DNA from: Aquimarina aquimarini | GTDB lineage: Bacteria > Bacteroidota > Bacteroidia > Flavobacteriales > Flavobacteriaceae | Length of the DNA: 64,000 nt | Direction of reading: 5' to 3' | Assembly: GCF_900299535.1 (NCBI RefSeq) | Contig: NZ_OMKE01000049.1 | Coordinates: 98,014 to 162,013 of the forward strand | Shown: positions 45,771-54,499 of the stretch, one piece after another | Layout of the letters: each line of letters begins with the position of its first letter | Numbering within the stretch: the stretch's first letter is position 1 | Notes under the pieces: generated by a model | The model's database searches: none | Told to the model about the DNA's origin: nothing | Seen by the model: the letters and a program-made list of their open reading frames with translations, nothing else | Translations under genes and position numbers: made by a program

Positions 45771-46169
45771 ATGTTTAGCTTTTTAAAAAAGAAAAAAGAT
45801 TTGCCAGAATTTGACTTTATTAAGTCATACTCTGAAAAGGAAAAATATTTTGTTCGAGTAAAAAAATGGAATTGGTTAAATCCTGAACAAATCTCTTTGT
45901 TAGAAAAAGACTCTAACGGAAAAATAAAAATGACTACAATAGAATATTGGCATCAAGAAATGTTCCTAGATGCTGATGGACAAAAAACAATTTCAGAATA
46001 TTTAGATATTTTAATTAAGCAATTTAGAGATAGTAAAATGGAAATTCCGTCCGACTTAGATAAGTTTATGGTGGAAACACTTTTGAGCTTAAAAACTGAC
46101 TTAAAAGCTATTGAATATAGTGATTTACCGACTGAAATTAAAACTGAATACAAAAATCCAATAAATTAA
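45771..46169 (+). CDS. Hypothetical cytoplasmic protein
   Basis: The ORF opens inside the R1 repeat, so I start at ATG 45771 (MFSFLKKKKDLPEFDF), giving 132 residues. It is acidic, has no signal or membrane segment, and includes KKWNWLNPEQISLLEKDS and DGQKTISEYLDIL. Family not recognised. Confidence 0.55.
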   Translation: MFSFLKKKKDLPEFDFIKSYSEKEKYFVRVKKWNWLNPEQISLLEKDSNGKIKMTTIEYWHQEMFLDADGQKTISEYLDILIKQFRDSKMEIPSDLDKFMVETLLSLKTDLKAIEYSDLPTEIKTEYKNPIN

Positions 46170-46254
46170 TTAAAGATTGGAACTGATATTAATGAACTTT
46201 CAAGAGTTGGATCCTAAAACCATAAATCAAACCAGTTTAAAAAACTATTAGAGA

Positions 46255-46592
46255 ATGATAATCATTTATAAAAATCGTGGGATTTTGATTCCCGTATATT
46301 TTTTCGTCTCGGTTTTAGGAACAATAACCTTAAATGAGCTACTGAAAGAATATATCGGAGTTTTTTTTCTAATCAATATGATTTTCAAATTGTTTTAGGA
46401 GTTAGTTTATTAATCTCTTTCATCTGGACATATTTTACAAGCTATGATTATATAGAAATCGATGGAGAAAAACAAAGGATTGAAATGAATAACCATTTTT
46501 TTTATATTTCAAATAGACTTTGGAGTTACATATTCCTAGGTGCTTCAATTTTAGTATTAGCAGGAGGCATTATTGAAACTATAAATAAATAA
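46255..46592 (+). pseudogene. Frameshifted small membrane protein gene
   Basis: Reading from ATG 46255 gives a membrane protein start (NRGILIPVYFFVSVLGTITL) that stops at 46396. A second frame entered at the run of eight Ts (46361-46368) continues sensibly (YDFQIVLGVSLLISFIWTYF, later WSYIFLGASILVLAGGII) to a stop at 46590-46592. One missing T explains the break. It is either a real pseudogene or a homopolymer sequencing error. Restored, it would be a three-helix protein of about 112 residues. Confidence 0.65.
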
Positions 46593-46594
46593 TA

Positions 46595-46757
46595 CATGAA
46601 TTCAAAGCAAAATTTAGTACTAGATTAAAAAGTCATTTCCTTTTTGTAGTTCGTCCTAAATTTTTATAAATCGAATAAGAAACAAAAACAGTACGGATTA
46701 ATCGATTGATTCGTGCATACTTGTTTTACTCCAATTCATATATTTGTTAATTTGTTA
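46595..46757 (+). repeat. Intergenic repeat R3 (copy 1)
   Basis: This copy shares its whole length with 57321-57480 and its first 90 bases with 52921-53003. It starts with a tgaattcaaagcaa arm and ends with ccaattcatatatttGTTAA, which are roughly complementary, so the element is an imperfect palindrome with a GTT end. Confidence 0.6.
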
Positions 46758-46845
46758 TATTGTATCTTATAAAAAAGAACACCTATGCAATCTAACAAAT
46801 TAGAAATAAAAACGAAGAACCATTAATAATTCTAAACAAACATCA

Positions 46846-48051
46846 ATGAATACATCCAGAAAGATCCCAGTTGTCATCCTTAATGGATTTCTTGGATCAG
46901 GCAAAACAACACTGTTTAGAAACTTTTTATCTCAATCAAAAAAAAAGAACATACCTGTTTGTGCCATTGTAAATGATATGAGCGAACTGGATGTAGACGG
47001 TGAATTATTAGGAAACACTGATGCGGTTGAAGAAGATAACAGTATCTTAGAATCCATTCACTCCTGCGTGCTAAGTAGCAAAAAAGGGATAGAAAAACTT
47101 GATCAAGCAATTCAAAAATTGCTCTCAAATCAAAATCCAGAATTGATCATTATTGAAACCTCTGGAAGCTGTCACCCTATGCCACTTGTAGAATATTTCA
47201 AGGAACAGTCAAAAGTTAAACTTATTGGAGTATTTGCCCTTGTAGACAGCTTAATGCTAAGTCATGACTTCAACTATGGCGAAACTCTAATCCCCAGGCT
47301 GCAAAACAACCTGAAGACTGGAAAACGAGATACCGTGAACTTGTTGGTCGAACAAATCATGTTCTGCAGTCACCTATTTCTTACCAAGAGTGATCGAATA
47401 GAAGAAGATAAACTACCACATATCGCATCATTCATTCAAAACATAAATCCCTATGTTTCTACACACTCGGTACTCTTTGGTAAACTAGGCATTGAATCGT
47501 TGTTTGAACTTCAAGAGTACGACTACTTTAAAGTCGCTCAGTTAGTTGAGGAATTAAAACCTGTTTTAGCATCTGAAGAGCAAGAAGATAGACCTTATAA
47601 TTTAGCAACCAGAGTAATAAAAGATGATCGTCCATTTCATCCACAACGTCTGTGGAACATTTGTCATGAGTACCTAGATCGAAGGATCTATCGAAGTAAA
47701 GGGTTTTTCTGGCTCGCAAGCCGAGATAAATATTCAATGCTCTGGAATCAAGTAGCTGGCGGAATTAATTTGGAGATAATTGGATCTTGGCGATCAGGAA
47801 TTGTTGAAGATGAAAACCACGGTCTTTCTGAAATGGAAATAACTATGCTTAAGGAAATGTTAGCAAAAGAATCTGGACGTTTTGGTGATCGTCATTGCGA
47901 TCTAACCGTTATTGGAGACGAATCACAAGTAGATCGATTTACTGATGCTTTAGAATCTTGTTTTCTTTCTGATAAAGAGATAGCACTTTGGAGTGCTGGT
48001 CATCAATTTGAAGACCCATGGCCAAAAAACATAGTAAAGATGGTAAATTAA
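46846..48051 (+). CDS. COG0523/CobW-family GTPase lacking the CxCC motif
   Basis: A 401-residue G3E P-loop GTPase of the metallochaperone group. The Walker A GFLGSGKTT is at 14-22, ETSG stands for the switch region, TKSD is the guanine motif, and a CobW C-terminal domain covers about 255-395 (DDRPFHPQRLW, SKGFFWLASR). The usual metal-binding GCxCC after Walker A is replaced by HSCVLSS (72-78), leaving one cysteine. Family members deliver Zn, Ni, Fe or Co; which metal, if any, this one handles is unclear. It is a single-gene unit following an R3 repeat. Confidence 0.88.
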   Translation: MNTSRKIPVVILNGFLGSGKTTLFRNFLSQSKKKNIPVCAIVNDMSELDVDGELLGNTDAVEEDNSILESIHSCVLSSKKGIEKLDQAIQKLLSNQNPELIIIETSGSCHPMPLVEYFKEQSKVKLIGVFALVDSLMLSHDFNYGETLIPRLQNNLKTGKRDTVNLLVEQIMFCSHLFLTKSDRIEEDKLPHIASFIQNINPYVSTHSVLFGKLGIESLFELQEYDYFKVAQLVEELKPVLASEEQEDRPYNLATRVIKDDRPFHPQRLWNICHEYLDRRIYRSKGFFWLASRDKYSMLWNQVAGGINLEIIGSWRSGIVEDENHGLSEMEITMLKEMLAKESGRFGDRHCDLTVIGDESQVDRFTDALESCFLSDKEIALWSAGHQFEDPWPKNIVKMVN

Positions 48052-48172
48052 GTGCTTAAATGAAAATGAATTGTATAAATTTAAGATCAATTATTATATA
48101 AAAAATAGTGTGTAGACATACATTTCTTTTCATATACATAAACCTTATGTGTCATACAACAAACCCTCTTTA

Positions 48173-48787
48173 ATGAACAAAGTCACAAAAAATATTTTAA
48201 AATACCTTATTGAATTAATCATTGTAACGTTTGGTGTTTTTTTAGGAGTTTATTTTAGCAATATAAATGCAGAAAACAAGACCAAAGCAGACAAAGAAAA
48301 AATGCTAGAAATAATTGTTAAGGAATTAGAGTATAATCAAGAATTGCTGAAAGAGTACATTGATTATCACGAAGAGTTAAAAATCCAAATTGACAGTATA
48401 GTTCCTTCTTTAAGAGATGAAAATAGATTTTCACCTTTGGCAATAGATAATAAATTTCAATTCAATAAAATTAAAGGATGGAAAGGGTTTCAATTTGCTA
48501 GGCTACAAAAAACGGCATTTGAAGGGGCTAAAATTAGTGGAATACTTAAAGAATTTGATATTGAACTAATTCAAAAAATATCGAGTTCTTATGAATTACA
48601 AGATACTTATATTGATTTTGGGACATCAATTTTAAACAAAGCAATAGATATGAATTCATCTACAAAAGTTATTGATGTGATAGGTATAATAACATTAACA
48701 ACATCTGACTTACTTAATATGGAAAAAGGACTAAGTCAAGGATTAGAAAAAACCATCGCAGAATTAAAAACACTACGCAATAACTAA
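48173..48787 (+). CDS. DUF6090-like membrane protein
   Basis: I start at ATG 48173 rather than the in-frame GTG 24 bases upstream. The 204-residue product has one N-terminal membrane helix (YLIELIIVTFGVFLGVYF), then NINAENKTKADKEKMLEIIVKEL and a long helical region, as in DUF6090-type proteins common in Flavobacteriaceae. Function unknown. Confidence 0.7.
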   Translation: MNKVTKNILKYLIELIIVTFGVFLGVYFSNINAENKTKADKEKMLEIIVKELEYNQELLKEYIDYHEELKIQIDSIVPSLRDENRFSPLAIDNKFQFNKIKGWKGFQFARLQKTAFEGAKISGILKEFDIELIQKISSSYELQDTYIDFGTSILNKAIDMNSSTKVIDVIGIITLTTSDLLNMEKGLSQGLEKTIAELKTLRNN

Positions 48788-48836
48788 GCAAATAGAGTGG
48801 TAAGTACTCAATTTAAAAGCCAGATTGTGTATACAA

Positions 48837-48962
48837 ATGTCGCCAAATATTTTGTTTGGCTTTTACAAAGAAAAAAATAAAACAAAATAAAAAGTTTTGG
48901 CTCAGGCAAAACCAAAAGTTCAGTAATTTTAATTCCCGTACCAACCATAGGCGAGATCGTTG
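48837..48962 (+). repeat. Intergenic repeats R4 and R5
   Basis: R4 (48837-48875) has the hairpin GCCAAA/TTTGGC and matches 58841-58872, where the hairpin is CCAAATC/GATTTGG. The stem changes on both sides and stays paired. R5 (48882-48962) matches 52331-52410 at about 75 percent and ends near GATCGTTGTA, another GTT core just before a gene. Confidence 0.65.
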
Positions 48963-49002
48963 TATCTCATTCACCACACTTTAAAATAAAGATTAATTCA
49001 TA

Positions 49003-49491
49003 TTGATAACATCAAAAAAAATAAAAAAGAAAACAATACTTCAGAAAAAAGGACAATTCTGCACTAAAATCTATATGGTAAAATCAGGTTTACTGCGCAG
49101 TTACACAATCGATAATAAAGGTAAAGAACATATCTTAATGTTTGCGCCAGAAGATTGGATTATAACAGATAATACTCCTCCTGAGCAACCAGGAGAATTA
49201 TATATTGATGCTCTTGAAGATTCAGAAATTATTATTCTAGAAAAAGGGAAAGAAGACAAAATAGACTTACAAAAGATACTCAATCGATTAAATGCTTTGC
49301 AAAAAAGAATCGTAATGATGATGAGTGCTACCGCCATTGAACGATATGAATACTTTATTCATACTTACCCAAATGTTACCCAACGTATACCTCAACTCAT
49401 GATTGCCTCTTACCTAGGTATTACTCCAGAAGCACTTAGTAAGGTAAAAAGTAATCGTAAAAAATCTATTAAAAATCTTAACCTAGATTAA
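49003..49491 (+). CDS. Crp/Fnr-like regulator, apparently N-terminally truncated
   Basis: A 162-residue protein with the cyclic-nucleotide-binding barrel (VKSGLLRSYTIDNKGKEHIL, then MFAPEDWI) and a shortened C-terminal helix-turn-helix (RIPQLMIASYLGITPEALSK). Flavobacterial homologues are about 190 residues and begin about 25-30 residues earlier. Here the only start is TTG at 49003, with an in-frame stop 9 bases upstream and repeat R5 directly before that. The first strand of the barrel is therefore missing, and function is doubtful. Confidence 0.7.
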   Translation: MITSKKIKKKTILQKKGQFCTKIYMVKSGLLRSYTIDNKGKEHILMFAPEDWIITDNTPPEQPGELYIDALEDSEIIILEKGKEDKIDLQKILNRLNALQKRIVMMMSATAIERYEYFIHTYPNVTQRIPQLMIASYLGITPEALSKVKSNRKKSIKNLNLD

Positions 49492-49513
49492 TGCACGGAA
49501 CCTTTTGAACTTA

Positions 49514-49521
49514 TAATTTTG
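49514..49521 (+). promoter_or_regulatory. Candidate -7 box for tag (TAATTTTG)
   Basis: TAATTTTG matches TAnnTTTG, 33 bases before the tag ATG. Confidence 0.45.
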
Positions 49522-49553
49522 GATTCCTTAAAAGCTATTAAATCTAATTCATA

Positions 49554-50123
49554 ATGAATAAATGTATTTGGGCAACAAAACATAAACTCGAAGAACAGTA
49601 CCACGATACAGAATGGGGAATTCCTATTTATGATGACAGGTTATTATTTGAATTCTTAATCTTAGAAGGTGCTCAAGCTGGATTAAGTTGGACAACTGTT
49701 TTGGTAAAAAGAGAACACTACAGAAAAGTTTTCGACAATTTTGTTGCGGATAAAATTGCTAAATATGACCAAGCAAAAATTGACAAATTACTAAGTGACC
49801 CAGGAATAATAAGAAACAAGCTAAAAATAAATTCTGCAATAACAAATGCCAAGGCTTTTCTTGAAATTCAAAAAGAGTACGGGAGTTTCTCAAAATTTAT
49901 CTGGGGTTTTGTAAACGAGAAACCTATTCAAAACAAATGGAGAAATTTTGAAGATATTCCTACTAAAACAGAAATTTCAGATTTAATGAGTAAAACCCTT
50001 AAGAAAAAAGGATTTAAGTTTATTGGAACAACTATTTGCTATGCTTTTATGCAAGCAGTAGGAATGGTAAATGATCACACAATAGATTGTTTTAGGTACA
50101 ACGAAATTAAAAATATAAAATGA
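49554..50123 (+). CDS. tag: DNA-3-methyladenine glycosylase I
   Basis: A 189-residue base-excision enzyme that removes 3-methyladenine from alkylated DNA. The zinc ligands Cys4, His17, His175 and Cys179 are all present at the same positions as in the E. coli enzyme. CIWATKHKLEEQYHDTEWG and EGAQAGLSWTTVL are family motifs. It overlaps the next small gene by 4 bases. A second alkylation-repair gene (Ada-type) lies about 9 kb away in the same accessory region. Confidence 0.95.
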   Translation: MNKCIWATKHKLEEQYHDTEWGIPIYDDRLLFEFLILEGAQAGLSWTTVLVKREHYRKVFDNFVADKIAKYDQAKIDKLLSDPGIIRNKLKINSAITNAKAFLEIQKEYGSFSKFIWGFVNEKPIQNKWRNFEDIPTKTEISDLMSKTLKKKGFKFIGTTICYAFMQAVGMVNDHTIDCFRYNEIKNIK

Positions 50124-50419
50124 GTGTTTTAGAGATTGTAAAATGGAAGGCTAAACCGAATGTTTCAGACAAAAAAATGATTGACTCAGTAAATGCAATG
50201 GTTCCAGACTTAAAAAAATTGGAAGGGTTTATTAGTCAAACTTTATATAAAGATAAAAATGACTATTGGATTGATATTTATTATTGGGATACAACAGAAA
50301 ATGCTCATCTTTCTAATGAACTAATGGCTGATAAAGAATCATTAAAGCACCTGCTGGAACTAATCAAACTAGATACTGTAACAATGGATGTTTTAAAGTC
50401 ATTACAAAAATCAGAATAA
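50120..50419 (+). CDS. Dimeric alpha/beta-barrel (ABM-like) protein
   Basis: A 99-residue protein translationally coupled to tag by a 4-base overlap. SVLEIVKWKAKPNVSDKKMI, LEGFISQTLYKDKNDYWIDI and YYWDTTENAH follow the beta-alpha-beta pattern of antibiotic-biosynthesis-monooxygenase-like dimers. No active-site residue can be named. A link to DNA repair is only positional. Confidence 0.65.
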   Translation: MSVLEIVKWKAKPNVSDKKMIDSVNAMVPDLKKLEGFISQTLYKDKNDYWIDIYYWDTTENAHLSNELMADKESLKHLLELIKLDTVTMDVLKSLQKSE

Positions 50420-50421
50420 AC

Positions 50422-50769
50422 CCTTTTGTAAAGAAATACAATAACATAAGACCATATGAAGCTTTAGAAATGAAAACACCAGCTGTTATTCATTATTTTT
50501 ATAATAAATCTTTACCAGACAGAATCCCTAATTTTGAGTACGATACTAAATACAAAGTCCTGAAAATAACCAAAAGTGGAGCTATTAGATGTAAATCCTA
50601 TTCCTAGGTCTATTTAACCACTGCTTTAAAATGTAAACATCTTGCTATTGAAGATATTAGAAATGGTATTTGGAAAGTCTTTTATAGAGATGTATTTTTA
50701 GATTTCTTTGAAAAAAAACATCTAAGAAATAAAAAACAATCAACAAGGTTAGAAACTAATTTAGTGTAA
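50422..50769 (+). mobile_element. IS481-family transposase 3' relic
   Basis: Starting directly after the previous gene, one frame reads the C-terminal end of an IS481 transposase: YNNIRPYEALEMKTPAVIH (the Y-N-x-x-R-P-x-x-A-L motif of the DDE core end), then GAIRCKSYS, an in-frame TAG at 50605, VYLTTALKCKHLAIEDI, NGIWKVFYRDVFLDFF and RNKKQSTRLETNLV before a stop at 50767. The 5' two-thirds of the element is gone. Confidence 0.8.
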
Positions 50770-50827
50770 ACACCTAATCTTTAACTTGTGTAAACTATGT
50801 ATCTTAACGAACATTAAAAATACTCGT

Positions 50828-52291
50828 ATGAGAAAAATTCACATTTTAAGTATCATCTTCATAATAATTGGATTCCAAGCAAAAGCACAAATATTTGAAG
50901 TCGGTTTTGATTCAAGTTTAATACATGAGGATTATTCAGGCAATGTTTTACTTTACCTATCAAAGGAAAATAAATCACCGAAAGATATTTTTGTAGGACT
51001 TGAATTAACACCAGTTTTTAGAGTTAAAGTCAAGAATATGAAATCTAATGAAAGTATCATTTTTGATGATAATGCTGTATCATATCCAGTTGAATTATCA
51101 AATATTGAACGAGGAGAATATTATGTACAGGCTGTATTCGATTTGAATTTAGGAGATGCCAATATTGGCACTAGTTCTGGAAACTTATATTCTGAACCAA
51201 TTAAAGTTGATTTGACCAAAGATTTTAAAAAGGTCTTCAAGTTAAAAGCTGATAAGGTTATTCAACCCATTAAGTTTAATGAAACTGAATTTCTAAAAGA
51301 ATTAAGTGCTAAATCAAATCTTTTAAGTCAATTTCATAATGAAGACATTTTTGTTAATGCAGCAGTTAGCTTACCAAAAGAATACTATGACCAACCTGAT
51401 AAAAAATATCCAGTCATATTTTCAATTTTTGGTTTCGGGGCAAATTACAAATTACACTCAGGTCAAAATACATTTTTAGAACAGCTAGGGGAGCAACCTA
51501 CAATTGTCGTTTATTTAGATGGTAATTGCAAAGAGGGGCATTCTACCTATGCCAATAGCGATGTTAACGGCCCTTGGGGAGATGCACTGATAAAGGAGTT
51601 TATTCCTTTATTAAAACAAAAATACAGAACTAACGGAGCTTTCTTACTACACGGTCATAGTAGCGGGGGATGGACTTCACTTTGGTTACAAATTAATTAC
51701 CCAAAAACTTTTGCAGGAGCTTGGGCAAGTGCACCTGACCAAGTAGATTTTAGAAACTATCAAAACAAAAACATTTATAAAACAAACAATATGTTTTATG
51801 ACGAAAAAGGTAATTTATTAGCTGATGTCACTATAGCAGGTAGATTCCCCCTAATAAGTGCAAAAGATTTTTACAGGACAGAAAATGTGATTTACCGAGG
51901 TTCTCAATTACGTTCTTTTGATGCTGTTTTTGGAGGGTTTGATATTGATGGAAATAGAATCAGATTGGTAAATATTCCAAGTGGAGAAATAAATAAGAAA
52001 GCGATTCCTCTTTGGAAGAGATATGACCTTTCAATCATTTTAAAAGACAATTGGAGCAATTTAAAAGAAGATCTTGATGGAAAAATCAGAATATCAGTAG
52101 GCACAAGTGATAATTTTCATTTACACCACGCCGTCAAACTATTAGATAAAGAAATGAAAAGTATAGATGCTAATATAGAATTTGAATATTATGCAGGTGA
52201 CCACTTTACCTTATTTACAGAAGAATATAAAAAAGAGGGAACTCAATTTTTATTAAAGAATTATAAAAAATGGTTGAATGAACACCAATAA
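50828..52291 (+). CDS. Secreted esterase of the alpha/beta hydrolase (esterase D-like) type
   Basis: I start at ATG 50828, which gives a proper signal peptide (RKIHILSIIFIIIGFQAKA); the upstream 14 residues come from IS481 flanking DNA. The 487-residue product has an N-terminal beta domain (about 20-170) and a putative-esterase domain with the nucleophile elbow GHSSGG (Ser278) and AGDHFTLF near the end, where the catalytic His is expected. It probably cleaves an ester substrate outside the cytoplasm; the substrate is unknown. Confidence 0.8.
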   Translation: MRKIHILSIIFIIIGFQAKAQIFEVGFDSSLIHEDYSGNVLLYLSKENKSPKDIFVGLELTPVFRVKVKNMKSNESIIFDDNAVSYPVELSNIERGEYYVQAVFDLNLGDANIGTSSGNLYSEPIKVDLTKDFKKVFKLKADKVIQPIKFNETEFLKELSAKSNLLSQFHNEDIFVNAAVSLPKEYYDQPDKKYPVIFSIFGFGANYKLHSGQNTFLEQLGEQPTIVVYLDGNCKEGHSTYANSDVNGPWGDALIKEFIPLLKQKYRTNGAFLLHGHSSGGWTSLWLQINYPKTFAGAWASAPDQVDFRNYQNKNIYKTNNMFYDEKGNLLADVTIAGRFPLISAKDFYRTENVIYRGSQLRSFDAVFGGFDIDGNRIRLVNIPSGEINKKAIPLWKRYDLSIILKDNWSNLKEDLDGKIRISVGTSDNFHLHHAVKLLDKEMKSIDANIEFEYYAGDHFTLFTEEYKKEGTQFLLKNYKKWLNEHQ

Positions 52292-52330
52292 CATATGCCA
52301 ACAATGGTGGTTGTTTCACAAGTTAACAAA

Positions 52331-52410
52331 ACAAAATATAAACTTTTGGCTCAGTGTTTAATCAAAAGCTTACTTCTTTTAATTCTTGTGCCAATCATAG
52401 TCAAGACATT
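52331..52410 (+). repeat. Intergenic repeat R5 (copy 2)
   Basis: Aligns with 48882-48962 (aacttttggctcag and ttttaattcttgtgcc are the best-kept blocks). It lies directly upstream of a start codon, as copy 1 does. Confidence 0.6.
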
Positions 52411-52419
52411 ACCACACCT

Positions 52420-52902
52420 ATGAAAAAACATATATTATTAATAACTATATTGGTTACAGGAGGAGTTCTTTCGCAAGAAAAAAAGACAATATTTCAACCT
52501 GAATTTGCCCCTTACACTATACAATGTGAAAAAATTGGAAGAACTATAGCTAACAAAAACAGTAGCTCTGATGTATCTGAATGGTATGAAGGAGAAAAAT
52601 TACAAGAAACAATCTCACAAATCTCAAAACTAGAGTCTGATATAGATACCTCTGAACTGGAAGTTACTTATTATCTAGTTCTTATTAATGAAGAACCCCC
52701 AACATACTCATTTCATTTTTTCAATAAAGAAACAAAAGAGGAATTTGGACAATTATCCCTGCTTTTCAAAAATAGAGATAACACTTTGATAGATGAAATA
52801 AGATTAGTAGATAAAGCTGGATTAGAAAAAATCAAATCTAAATCTGAAAAAGATTTTGAGTTCAAAAATATTCCTTCACCACCACCGGTTATAAAAAATT
52901 AA
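52420..52902 (+). CDS. Secreted hypothetical protein
   Basis: I start at ATG 52420, giving 160 residues with a signal peptide (KKHILLITILVTGGVLSQ). The upstream 22 residues are encoded by repeat R5 and are not protein-like. The body is acidic and ends PSPPPVIKN. No family recognised. Confidence 0.6.
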   Translation: MKKHILLITILVTGGVLSQEKKTIFQPEFAPYTIQCEKIGRTIANKNSSSDVSEWYEGEKLQETISQISKLESDIDTSELEVTYYLVLINEEPPTYSFHFFNKETKEEFGQLSLLFKNRDNTLIDEIRLVDKAGLEKIKSKSEKDFEFKNIPSPPPVIKN

Positions 52903-52920
52903 AACGTGCTGTAACATTCT

Positions 52921-53100
52921 ATATGAAATCAGAGCAAAATTTAGTACTACATCAAGAGGACATTTCTTTTTTGTAGTGGTACTAAGTTTTTATAACTTGA
53001 ACAAGAAATAAACAACAATCAACAAGTTTAGAAACTAATTTAGTGCAAACACTTAACCTTTAATTTATGTAAAGGATGTGTCTTAACCAACACTAAGAAA
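52921..53100 (+). repeat. Repeat R3 (copy 2) joined to an IS481 3' relic
   Basis: The first 80 bases match R3 at 46595 and 57321. From 53003 the sequence switches to a second copy of the IS481 transposase end and its flank, matching 50724-50820 (RNKQQSTSLETNLV in frame). The junction shows an IS481 element once sat inside this R3 repeat. Confidence 0.7.
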
Positions 53101-53113
53101 AAACGAACTATTA

Positions 53114-53929
53114 ATGAATTATCAGACATTTCAGCCTCATCCAGATTTAGAATCTCTTATTAGTTGTTATTGGACTTTAGAAGTACCTGCTGATAATGAT
53201 TCGCAAAAACAACGTATTGTTCCTGATGGCTGTATTGAGATGGCTTTTATTCTTGGAGACGACATAAAACGATATACCTCTAAAGATGAATTTATCCTAC
53301 AACCACGTGCAATGGTGCTGGGACAAACCATTGAACCATTTTATATCGAACCAACAGGATACGTCAATACATTTGCAATCCGATTTTATCCTTATGGGTT
53401 TGCCAATTTTGTAGCAGAACCAATTAAAAACCTTGCTAATAAAGAAACACCATTAGAATTATTATTTGAAGAAAAAATCGCCAAGGAACTAGAGCAAAAA
53501 ATAATCCAAGCCAAAGACGTTAAACAAAGAATAGGAATCATAGAAAAATTTCTCTTAGAAAAGTTAAACGACAAATCAACTGTTGAGAATATTGTAAAAA
53601 CAACCGTTGATGCTCTTTTGTTGACAAACGGAAACGCACCGATAAAAACGATTCTTAAAGATGACTTGACAAAAAGAAGACAACTTGAGAGAAAGTTTGC
53701 AAAACAAATTGGAGTTAGCCCAAAACAATTAGGTAAAGTAATCAGACTACAAACCGCATTAAAAATGTTACTTAATAAAGAGACAGAAAGCCTAACCAAT
53801 ATCGCTTATAAAAGTGAATACTATGACCAAGCACACTTCATTAAAGACTTTAAGGAATTTACAGGAACAAATCCAAAAGAGTTTTTAGCAAATGAAAACA
53901 TGGCTCTTTCTACTCTTTTCTACAAATAG
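53114..53929 (+). CDS. AraC-family transcriptional regulator
   Basis: A 271-residue regulator. The N-terminal half (YQTFQPHPDLESLISCYWTL, QRIVPDGCIEMAFILGDD) is the DUF6597-like ligand-sensing barrel. The C-terminal half is a two-HTH AraC domain (RQLERKFAKQIGVSPKQLGK, IAYKSEYYDQAHFIKDFKEF, then TGTNPKEFL). The VOC lipoprotein gene follows 75 bases downstream and is a likely target. Confidence 0.9.
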   Translation: MNYQTFQPHPDLESLISCYWTLEVPADNDSQKQRIVPDGCIEMAFILGDDIKRYTSKDEFILQPRAMVLGQTIEPFYIEPTGYVNTFAIRFYPYGFANFVAEPIKNLANKETPLELLFEEKIAKELEQKIIQAKDVKQRIGIIEKFLLEKLNDKSTVENIVKTTVDALLLTNGNAPIKTILKDDLTKRRQLERKFAKQIGVSPKQLGKVIRLQTALKMLLNKETESLTNIAYKSEYYDQAHFIKDFKEFTGTNPKEFLANENMALSTLFYK

Positions 53930-53972
53930 ATTGAGTGTCGCATTTTTACAATTTCAACCTTCATAAATAATC

Positions 53973-53980
53973 TAATTTTG
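53973..53980 (+). promoter_or_regulatory. Candidate -7 box (TAATTTTG)
   Basis: TAATTTTG matches TAnnTTTG, 25 bases before the VOC gene. It suggests the gene has its own promoter, possibly controlled by the AraC-type regulator. Confidence 0.45.
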
Positions 53981-54004
53981 TATCATTAATTTAAACAGGA
54001 AAAA

Positions 54005-54499
54005 ATGAAAAGAATTATACTAAATACTACTGTAATACTTGCCTTTAGTCTTATGGCCTGTAACAATCAAAATAAATCTAATCCAGAAGTACAAAAAGTA
54101 GATTCTAACCAAGAGCAAATAACTAATGATATGAAAAGTTTTATTTCCCTTTTTGAAATTCCAGCAACCGATATTTCACGAGCAGTCAATTTTTATCAAG
54201 CAATTTTGGATATTAACATTCAGAAAATGGAAATGCCAGGAATGGAAATGGGGATATTTCCATACGAAGGACAAATGGTTACAGGAGTTATAATGAAAAC
54301 AGAAGGGTACAAACCTTCAGCTGATGGAGTAACCATATATCTAAATGGAGGAAACAACCTTCAAACCATTCTTGATAAGGTCGAAAAAAATGGAGGAAAA
54401 ATCATTGTTCCAAAAACGGCTCACGCAGATGAAAATGGATTTTTTGCTTTGTTTTTAGATACTGAAGGAAATAAAATCGGTCTAAATTCCCCAAACTAA
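54005..54499 (+). CDS. VOC (glyoxalase-like) domain lipoprotein
   Basis: A 164-residue protein made of a lipoprotein signal (FSLMACNNQNKSN, cysteine at 19) joined to a complete VOC domain from residue 43 (MKSFISLFEIPATDISRAVN). VOC proteins of this subgroup are normally cytoplasmic and begin at that second Met, so the lipid anchor is unusual. The domain has NGGNNLQTILDKVEKNGGKI and DTEGNKIGLNS. It may bind rather than convert a small molecule. Alternatively, translation from Met43 would give a cytoplasmic protein. Confidence 0.82.
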   Translation: MKRIILNTTVILAFSLMACNNQNKSNPEVQKVDSNQEQITNDMKSFISLFEIPATDISRAVNFYQAILDINIQKMEMPGMEMGIFPYEGQMVTGVIMKTEGYKPSADGVTIYLNGGNNLQTILDKVEKNGGKIIVPKTAHADENGFFALFLDTEGNKIGLNSPN

